DNA of 9,817 nt from Oligoflexia bacterium (GTDB lineage: Bacteria > Bdellovibrionota > Bdellovibrionia > Bdellovibrionales > UBA1609), in contig JAPPIY010000238.1 of assembly GCA_026914095.1 (NCBI GenBank), forward strand, positions 1 through 9,817. Reading direction: 5' to 3'. The notes under the pieces were generated by a model. That model was not told the origin of the DNA, ran no database searches, and saw only the letters and a program-made list of their open reading frames with translations. Below, piece by piece: positions 5,319 through 9,817 of the stretch. A program made the translations under genes and the position numbers. Position 1 is the stretch's first letter, and every line of letters begins with the position of its first letter.

Positions 5319-6488
5319 TTACAAAGGAGAGATTTTTAATATCATCCCCTGATCTACGCTGGCCCAAATAAATCCTTTTGGCCCTTCAATCACATCACGA
5401 AAACGCAATCTAAGAGAGGATAAAAGCCTCTCTTCTTTTATAACTTGCCTCTCACGAAACTTTAATCTGTTAAGATGAGTTAAAGCTAAAGCGCCGGAAA
5501 AGAAATCTCCTTTCCAGTCGGTAAATTTTTTTCCTGAATAAATCAGCAAGCCAGAGGGGGCAATAGAAGGTGTCCAATGTTTAATAGGCTGTTCCATGCC
5601 TTTTTTGTGAGTCCCTTCTCCAATTTTAAATCCGATATAAGCTCTTCCATAAGTGATGATGGGCCAGCCATAATTTTTGCCTTTTTCAATTAAGTTGATC
5701 TCATCTCCTCCTCTGGGTCCGTGCTCTTGTAAATAGATTTGTCCAGTTTCAGGATGAATAAAAAGACCTTGCGGGTTGCGGTGGCCATAGCTGTAAATTT
5801 CCGCCTTAGCTTTTTTATGTTTTATAAAAGGGTTATCAGGAGGAGCTTTTCCGTTTTCATCTAGCCGTAAAAGTTTCCCTAAGTGGGAAGATAGATTTTG
5901 AGCTGATTTTTTTTGTCCTCTATCTCCCACCGTCATAAATAAAAAACCTTTTTTATCAAAAGCCAGCCTAGAGCCAAAGTGTATCCCGCTGTTATAAAAA
6001 TCTTTAGCTGTCCGAAGCTTTTTTAAATTTATAATTTGATTTCCTTTGAGTTGGCCTCTCACTAAAACTGTGGTTTGCTTTTTTCCTTTTGAAAAGGAGT
6101 AGGTAAAGTAAATCCGTTTGTTTTTTTTAAATTTTGGGTGTAAAGCCAGATCCAACAGTCCGCCTTGTCCTTTGTGATATAAGTTTTTAAAGAGGGCTTT
6201 TATGACAGTAATCTGCCCTGTTAAAATGTCAATTTTTTTAACAAGCCCTTTTCTTTCAGTCCAAATCAATTCCCTTTCATTTAAAAAAGCCATTCCCCAA
6301 GGCGCGCCTAGCTTTTTAGCTAGAATCTCTGCTTTAAAATAAGGTTTTGTTTTTTTCTCTTCAAATAAAAGCTCCAGCTTTTTTTCATTTTCAATCACAG
6401 GTTTGCTGGAGCGGGCTGAAGTTTTTTTATCAGCTTGGGCTGGAGATAAAAACAGAGCAAAAAGAATTAAGCAACAGGATTTTTTCAT
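5319..6488 (-). CDS. Secreted PQQ-dependent sugar dehydrogenase (YliI/aldose dehydrogenase family)
   Basis: The family consists of six-bladed beta-propeller enzymes that use pyrroloquinoline quinone and calcium to oxidise aldose sugars in the periplasm. The 389 residues are close to E. coli YliI (about 370) plus an N-terminal extension. A signal peptide is clear (MKK, hydrophobic to 14, cleavage after SPAQA, residue 19). A Lys/Glu-rich linker covers about 20-50. Propeller motifs follow: GLGAPWGMAF-like at about 60-68, QGGLLDLALHP (108-118), HFGSRLAF with the likely catalytic base His170, MTVGDRG (185-191), the PQQ-contacting GHRNPQG (235-241), and EHGPRGGDEIN (255-265) with KNYGWP. There is no ribosome-binding site before the ATG. 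No pqq biosynthesis genes lie nearby, so PQQ must come from elsewhere in the genome or from outside. The substrate is not readable from the sequence. Confidence 0.92.
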   Translation of the reverse strand: MKKSCCLILFALFLSPAQADKKTSARSSKPVIENEKKLELLFEEKKTKPYFKAEILAKKLGAPWGMAFLNERELIWTERKGLVKKIDILTGQITVIKALFKNLYHKGQGGLLDLALHPKFKKNKRIYFTYSFSKGKKQTTVLVRGQLKGNQIINLKKLRTAKDFYNSGIHFGSRLAFDKKGFLFMTVGDRGQKKSAQNLSSHLGKLLRLDENGKAPPDNPFIKHKKAKAEIYSYGHRNPQGLFIHPETGQIYLQEHGPRGGDEINLIEKGKNYGWPIITYGRAYIGFKIGEGTHKKGMEQPIKHWTPSIAPSGLLIYSGKKFTDWKGDFFSGALALTHLNRLKFRERQVIKEERLLSSLRLRFRDVIEGPKGFIWASVDQGMILKISPL

Positions 6489-6497
6489 GATTTATTT

Positions 6498-6525
6498 AGT
6501 ATACTTGTTTAGTTTGAATTTTAAA
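6498..6525 (-). promoter_or_regulatory. Candidate promoter of the PQQ dehydrogenase gene
   Basis: On the minus strand, TTTAAA (6525-6520), a 16-bp spacer and TATACT (6503-6498) precede the ATG at 6488 by only 9 bp. Transcription would start about 3-5 nt before the start codon, consistent with the missing ribosome-binding site and a nearly leaderless message. Confidence 0.35.
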
Positions 6526-6772
6526 GCTTTTATTTGATTTTTTTCATAGGGTTTTTTATTGTTAGCCTAGAAACTTTAAAAGTCAAGTGGGATCCCTGTA
6601 ACAACACATAAGTTTTTTAGTAACTGTATTGATTGCGTTTTGAGATTTAAATCTGTAAATTTGTGAAAACTTTTCCGATTTTTTTGTTTTTATTTTAAAA
6701 AACTTTTCATTTTATTATTTTATAAGTTTTTGAAAAAAGAACCTGAAATTTAAAACTAAAATTTTCAAACCG
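6526..6772. other. AT-rich intergenic stretch without a recognised gene
   Basis: This forms most of the 412-bp gap between two divergent genes. It is dominated by T- and A-runs and I find no plausible frame. Near 6741-6771 there is CCTGAAATTT and then AATTTTCAAAC, which resembles a degraded right end of the element at 3059-3167, but the match is too loose to call. Confidence 0.5.
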
Positions 6773-6880
6773 TGTCTCATAAATAAAAAGCTTAAATTAA
6801 CTGGATTATAGCCGAAAGCTTATAAAACGGCCTCTTAAAATTTCACTCGATTAGTTAAAAAAATTGACATTTATGAGACA
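6773..6880. repeat. 108-bp segment bounded by perfect 12-bp inverted repeats
   Basis: TGTCTCATAAAT (6773-6784) is repeated exactly in inverted orientation as ATTTATGAGACA (6869-6880), with 84 bp between. The right arm also forms a second palindrome, GAGAC-A-GTCTC (6875-6885). The segment ends just before the start codon at 6901. It could be a small non-autonomous element with 12-bp terminal repeats, or paired operator sites. No target duplication is clear. Confidence 0.6.
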
Positions 6881-6896
6881 GTCTCTTAATTATAAA
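6864..6896 (+). promoter_or_regulatory. Possible promoter with overlapping palindrome for the zinc-ribbon gene
   Basis: A perfect -35 TTGACA (6864-6869) is followed by TATAAA (6891-6896). The 21-bp spacer is longer than the usual 16-18, so the true -10 may be a weaker AT hexamer near 6887-6892. The palindrome GAGACAGTCTC (6875-6885) sits between the two boxes, the classic place for a repressor. The ATG comes 4 nt after TATAAA with no ribosome-binding site, which would suit a leaderless message. Confidence 0.35.
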
Positions 6897-6900
6897 TAAT

Positions 6901-7803
6901 ATGACTTGTCCTAAATGCAAAGGAAAGTTTAAAGAGCTTAAGCTCAAAGATACAGAGATTATTGTTGATATTTGCCAGCTTTGTTATGCTGTTTGGTTTG
7001 ATAAAGAGGAATTTTGGACGGTTTTGCAGAATGGAGAAGTTAAAACCAGATTTAAAATACAAGGTCTTTTAAATAAAAAAACAACTCAATACAAATGTCC
7101 TAAATGCCAAAGTTCTCAAACTTTTTTAGAGCAGGGCTTTTTGCCTATGACTCAAGTGGAGGTGGAGCATTGCTCTTTATGCGAGTCTTTTTTATTTGAT
7201 GACAGGGAATACCGAAAAGTAAAAGACCAAACCAATGAAAACTCAAATAGGACTGAATCCGCTGTTGATCACAAAAATTTAAAAACTGTTTCAACTAAAA
7301 AAGAATCTCCTTTATTGCTTGTCTCATCATTTGGCTGTTTAGCGATAGCTTTTATGGTTTTTAAAAGTGGAAATTTTAGAGTAGCTGGACAAACTAAGCA
7401 TTGGCCTAAAACAACAGGGAAAGTCACTCAATCCTATATTGAAGCAAGAAACACCCAAAGCATACACGATTATTTTTTAGTCAAAGTCTCTTATGATTAT
7501 CAAGTTGGGGCTATGACTTATAAAGGAAAAAATATTCTTAAAGATGATGACAGTTTGTCTTTTGGGGGAAAAGCTCAAGCGGAGCTGGCTATTAGTGAAT
7601 TTCCTGTTGGAAAAACGGTTCCGGTTTATTATTCTCCGGGCAATCCAAAAGACGCTGTTTTAAAACCCGGTCTGACCTGGTATCATTATAGCTGGTTGAT
7701 TTTAAGCTGTTTTGCAGGTTCAATAGGGCTTTATGTTCTCTTTCTCTATTTTAACAGTTTATCCACAATCACTACATTTGCTAAAAGTAAAAAACATCCT
7801 TAA
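6901..7803 (+). CDS. Membrane protein with two TFIIB-type zinc ribbons and a DUF3592-like domain
   Basis: Three parts can be read in the 300 residues. First come two zinc ribbons of the zf-TFIIB type: Cys3/Cys6 with Cys25/Cys28 followed by VWFDKEE, and Cys66/Cys69 with Cys91/Cys94 followed by FLFDDREY. A polar linker (about 108-135) leads to a membrane helix at about 137-154. A DUF3592-like beta domain follows (about 160-257: HWPKTTGKV, then VSYDYQVGAMTYKGK, then GKTVPVYYSPGNPKDAVL), and then a second membrane helix (about 264-284) and a short Lys-rich tail. Lys-rich flanks place the ribbons and tail in the cytoplasm and the DUF3592 domain outside. The function is unknown. Zinc ribbons of this type often bind proteins or nucleic acids, but nothing here shows a partner. 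There is no ribosome-binding site. The gene converges on pepA. Confidence 0.8.
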   Translation: MTCPKCKGKFKELKLKDTEIIVDICQLCYAVWFDKEEFWTVLQNGEVKTRFKIQGLLNKKTTQYKCPKCQSSQTFLEQGFLPMTQVEVEHCSLCESFLFDDREYRKVKDQTNENSNRTESAVDHKNLKTVSTKKESPLLLVSSFGCLAIAFMVFKSGNFRVAGQTKHWPKTTGKVTQSYIEARNTQSIHDYFLVKVSYDYQVGAMTYKGKNILKDDDSLSFGGKAQAELAISEFPVGKTVPVYYSPGNPKDAVLKPGLTWYHYSWLILSCFAGSIGLYVLFLYFNSLSTITTFAKSKKHP

Positions 7804-7808
7804 GGATG
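7785..7808 (-). terminator. Probable intrinsic terminator of pepA, inside the 3' end of the convergent gene
   Basis: CATCCTTAAGGATG (7795-7808) is a perfect 14-bp palindrome. Read on the minus strand, the CATCC-TTAA-GGATG hairpin is followed at once by TTTTTTACTTTT, an intrinsic terminator arrangement about 95 nt past the pepA stop. It overlaps the stop codon (7801-7803) and last codons of the gene on the plus strand. The stem is only 5 bp, so strength is uncertain. There is no T-run on the plus side. Confidence 0.5.
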
Positions 7809-7903
7809 ATAACTTGTATTTTGCTCAAAAAGCTTAAACAGAAAAACTTCCTATTTTTAGCAATTCATAAAATTTTTACTGGCTAAGAACCGACTGGACA
7901 GCC

Positions 7904-9379
7904 TTACTGGTAAGAGCGGGCCAGCTCTACAAAAGTTCTCACCATAACCCCTGAAGCCTGTTTAGGATTGCAATACTCTAAACGATTATGAACATTCCAA
8001 GCTGTTCCTGCAATGTCAAAATGGGCCCAGGGTATGTCTTTATCTACAAAGTGCTCTAAAAAAGCCGCCGCTGTAGAGCTTCCGGCTCCCCTATTAGAAG
8101 ATATATTCGCCACATCGGCTATCCCGCTTTTTATATCGGATGTATGCTCTTCCGTGAGAGGCAAACGCCAGACTCTCTCTCCTGTTTTTTCACCGGCTTG
8201 AAAAATTTTTTTCGCTAGGTTTTCATTTTTGGTGAAAAAGCCAGTGAATAAATTTCCTAAAGCTCCGATGATGGCTCCGGTTAAAGTAGCGGCGTCAAAA
8301 ATGGCTTGTGGCTTTTTCTCACTGGCATAGCTTAAGGCATCCGCTAAAATCAGCCGCCCTTCCGCATCCGTGTTTAAAACTTCCATTGTCTTTCCATTGC
8401 GCGCTTTTAAAATATCTCCCGGCTTGTTCGCATTTTGACCTGGCATATTTTCAGAAGAGGGGATTAAGCCTATTACATGCGCTTTTAAGCCTAATTTTTC
8501 AATGGCCAGCATAGCTCCAGCAACCGCTGTTGAGCCGCACATATCAAATTTCATTTCATCCATGGCCTGAGCGGGCTTGAGGCTGATTCCCCCTGAATCA
8601 AAGGTTAAGCCTTTTCCAACCAGAATAACTGGTTTTTTGGCGGAGCCTTTGTATTCCATGATGATAAATCGGGGCTCTTGGGGACTGCCTAAAGAAACCC
8701 CCAGCAAGCCTCCCATTTTTTCTTTTTCAATTCTTTTTTTATCCCACACTGTTGTTTTTATTTTTGTGTTTTTTGTTTGTTCTTGGATTTCATTGGCTAA
8801 AATAGAAGGTGTCATTAAGTTGCCGGGATAATTTGCCAGCCTTTTTGCAAAATTAGCGGCTGTCGCTAGAATAGCTCCTTCTTTCACGGCTTTTTCACAG
8901 GAAGAGTTTTTATTAGAAGACAAACAGATAAACAGCTCTTTGAGATCTTTCTCTTCTTTTTTTGGCTTTTTGAACTCATCGCATTTGTAGCTGGAGAGAA
9001 TAACAGATTCTGTAAAGGCTTGACAGATTTGATTCACATCTTTTGTGTGTTTTGTGACAAAACTTTCTACTAACACATCGGCTGTTTTCTGGTTGTGTCT
9101 CTTTAACTCCTTATACATTTTAGCGCCAGCCTGCCTCACTCCTTCATAATCAAAAGAGTTTTCTTCTCCAAGTCCTAAAATCATTATATACTTGTGGGAT
9201 TTGGAGTTAGTTAAGGGCAGAAAAACACTTGTTTTTTTATTTCCTTTAAAATCAATCTCTTTAAGGACATTTTGAATATCTTTTTTGTAAGGATTTAAAA
9301 CTTCAGGAAATTTGCCCTTGCAAATAAAAACTGCCAGTGTTTTTTCAGACTGTTTTGTTTTTTTAATTGAAACTTTCAT
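7904..9379 (-). CDS. pepA: Leucyl aminopeptidase (cytosol aminopeptidase, M17)
   Basis: PepA is a cytoplasmic hexameric two-metal aminopeptidase that removes N-terminal residues, Leu preferentially; in E. coli it also binds DNA in cer recombination and carAB control. At 491 residues it is normal. Metal ligands and catalytic residues are all present: Lys256 (VGKG), Asp261 (FDSGG), Lys268 (SLKP), Asp279, then Asp338, Glu340 and Arg342 in the signature NTDAEGRL (337-343 region). Each lies exactly 14 residues before its E. coli counterpart, so the shortening is all N-terminal. The DIAGTAW and GVMVRT C-terminal motifs are intact. The start at 9379 is chosen because AAAGGAA lies 8 nt upstream and the M17 N-domain begins there. 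The frame stays open upstream to 9673, but that 98-residue extension is basic, Phe/Ile-rich and not family-like. In many proteobacteria pepA is divergent from lptFG; the upstream neighbour is outside the window. Confidence 0.96.
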   Translation of the reverse strand: MKVSIKKTKQSEKTLAVFICKGKFPEVLNPYKKDIQNVLKEIDFKGNKKTSVFLPLTNSKSHKYIMILGLGEENSFDYEGVRQAGAKMYKELKRHNQKTADVLVESFVTKHTKDVNQICQAFTESVILSSYKCDEFKKPKKEEKDLKELFICLSSNKNSSCEKAVKEGAILATAANFAKRLANYPGNLMTPSILANEIQEQTKNTKIKTTVWDKKRIEKEKMGGLLGVSLGSPQEPRFIIMEYKGSAKKPVILVGKGLTFDSGGISLKPAQAMDEMKFDMCGSTAVAGAMLAIEKLGLKAHVIGLIPSSENMPGQNANKPGDILKARNGKTMEVLNTDAEGRLILADALSYASEKKPQAIFDAATLTGAIIGALGNLFTGFFTKNENLAKKIFQAGEKTGERVWRLPLTEEHTSDIKSGIADVANISSNRGAGSSTAAAFLEHFVDKDIPWAHFDIAGTAWNVHNRLEYCNPKQASGVMVRTFVELARSYQ

Positions 9380-9387
9380 AATAATAT

Positions 9388-9391
9388 TCCT
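9388..9391 (-). promoter_or_regulatory. Ribosome-binding site that sets the pepA start
   Basis: AGGA, within AAAGGAA on the minus strand, lies 8 nt upstream of the ATG at 9379. No comparable site precedes the far-upstream in-frame start near 9673. Confidence 0.75.
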
Positions 9392-9400
9392 TTCTAATCT

Positions 9401-9420
9401 ACTGATCCTGTTTGAGTTTT
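9401..9420. repeat. Solo left end of the MITE-like element, in the pepA leader
   Basis: This 20-bp block, beginning ACTGATCCTG and ending TTTGAGTTTT, is identical to 3060-3079, the left end of element copy 2. The hairpin and right end are not found after it. A weaker relative, CTGGTCCTGTTTCAAG, follows at 9488-9503. It probably marks a decayed or partial insertion. It lies just upstream of the pepA ribosome-binding site. Confidence 0.7.
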
Positions 9421-9461
9421 TTCTGGAGATTTCCGCTCTCTGCTTGTGAAGGGCTGGAATC

Positions 9462-9467
9462 ATTATA
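9462..9467 (-). promoter_or_regulatory. Candidate -10 for pepA
   Basis: On the minus strand this is TATAAT, about 83 bp upstream of the pepA start, with no good -35 (best CAGCTT at 17 bp). Another minus-strand TATAAT lies at 9712-9707, also without a clear -35. If the far one is used, the leader would contain the 9557-9599 hairpin. Confidence 0.25.
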
Positions 9468-9556
9468 AAATGAGTCATATACCAAAGCTGGTCCTGTTTC
9501 AAGCTTAAAAAGCTGATTCTGAAAAAATGACAGTTTCTTATTGGAAGAAGAGCTTT

Positions 9557-9599
9557 TAAGCGGAAAAACCCATATTCCTTGAAAATATTTTTCCGCTTA
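9557..9599. repeat. Hairpin with perfect 12-bp arms upstream of pepA
   Basis: TAAGCGGAAAAA (9557-9568) and TTTTTCCGCTTA (9588-9599) are exact inverted repeats around a 19-nt loop, and the loop itself can pair further (TATT with AATA). No T-run follows beyond the stem on either strand, so it is not a plain terminator. It could be a leader structure of the pepA message, a protein-binding site, or a small repeat element. The outer flanks (AGAA...) show weak further symmetry. Confidence 0.7.
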
Positions 9600-9679
9600 G
9601 AGGTTCTGATTCTCTTATGTCTTACACTAAAATAACGCAAAAAAACAGTAAATAAGCCTCCTTTTGCTTCCACTAGTAG

Positions 9680-9705
9680 CCTGTTTAAAATCTCTCATAA
9701 ACAGG
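9680..9705. repeat. Hairpin with perfect 8-bp arms
   Basis: CCTGTTTA (9680-9687) and TAAACAGG (9698-9705) pair around a 10-nt loop. The arms share the CCTGTTT core with the ends of the MITE-like element, so this may be a fused or decayed pair of ends. A minus-strand TATAAT (9712-9707) lies directly beside it. Confidence 0.5.
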
Positions 9706-9728
9706 AATTATACGCTTGACTGAACTTG

Positions 9729-9816
9729 ATTCCCTTTAGTTGTTCGTTTCTTAGAAGGCTTTTTTCCTTAAAAAGAAATGCAAATAGCTGATAAAAAACG
9801 AGCAAATAAAGGGAAT
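9729..9816. repeat. 88-bp inverted repeat with 24-bp arms at the right edge
   Basis: The left arm 9729-9752 begins ATTCCCTTTA, and the reverse complement of 9793-9816 begins the same way. The arms match at 21 of 24 positions, the first ten without mismatch. Between them, CTTTTT and AAAAAG can pair as an inner hairpin. No protein is encoded. The layout is that of a short non-autonomous transposable element or a long-arm intergenic palindrome, different in sequence from the element at 1225 and 3059. The right flank is cut by the window end, so a target duplication cannot be judged. Confidence 0.65.
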
Positions 9817-9817
9817 A

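Noticed and set aside
5304..5319. AAGAATTGCAAATCTT near-palindrome after the PQQ dehydrogenase gene as a terminator
   Set aside because: The arms have mismatches, the stem is AT-rich and there is no convincing T-run directly after it.
8013..8831. Plus-strand frames of 62-84 residues inside pepA
   Set aside because: These are antisense shadows of a fully conserved coding sequence.
9380..9673. A 98-codon in-frame extension of pepA upstream of its start
   Set aside because: The added residues are basic and Phe/Ile-rich, run through repeat and hairpin sequences, and do not resemble the M17 N-terminal domain. A good ribosome-binding site precedes the ATG at 9379.

Overview
The window is chromosomal DNA from an AT-rich bacterium. 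It holds six well-supported protein genes, the last codons of a seventh, and three short or orphan genes. YchF and PepA carry motifs I associate with Alphaproteobacteria (for example the KSKxxIPT segment in YchF and the WAHFDIAGTAW segment in PepA), so a low-GC alphaproteobacterium is my best guess. That placement rests on memory of the families, not on a search. I see no rRNA, tRNA, CRISPR array, transposase gene or phage gene.

Left part (1-3169). The tail of a probable PRC-barrel protein (+) converges on ychF (-), a translation-associated ATPase. A long intergenic region then leads into scoA-scoB (+), the two subunits of succinyl-CoA:3-ketoacid CoA-transferase, whose stop and start codons abut (TAA then ATG). 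The pair is bracketed by two copies of one small non-coding element (1225-1352 and 3059-3167). Each copy has terminal inverted repeats, possible TA target duplications, a central GNRA-capped hairpin, and a different simple-repeat expansion at the same internal place.

Middle (3170-5318). This part holds less-conserved material: a short possible helical ORF (+), a coiled-coil PD-(D/E)XK nuclease-like protein (-), a 67-residue basic protein (-), and an orphan exported or lipoprotein candidate (+). It looks like an accessory stretch, but I see no integrase or complete insertion sequence.

Right part (5319-9817). A secreted PQQ-dependent aldose dehydrogenase-like protein (-) is transcribed away from a membrane protein with two zinc ribbons and a DUF3592-type domain (+), across a 412-bp AT-rich gap. 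pepA, leucyl aminopeptidase (-), converges on the latter. The 438 bp upstream of pepA carry no convincing gene but are packed with inverted repeats: a 12-bp-arm hairpin, an 8-bp-arm hairpin, a 24-bp-arm inverted repeat at the right edge, and a lone end of the left-part element.

The genes do not form one pathway. They are housekeeping and metabolic genes in separate small units. The most unusual content is the non-coding layer: at least three different families of short inverted-repeat elements in under 10 kb, all between genes.
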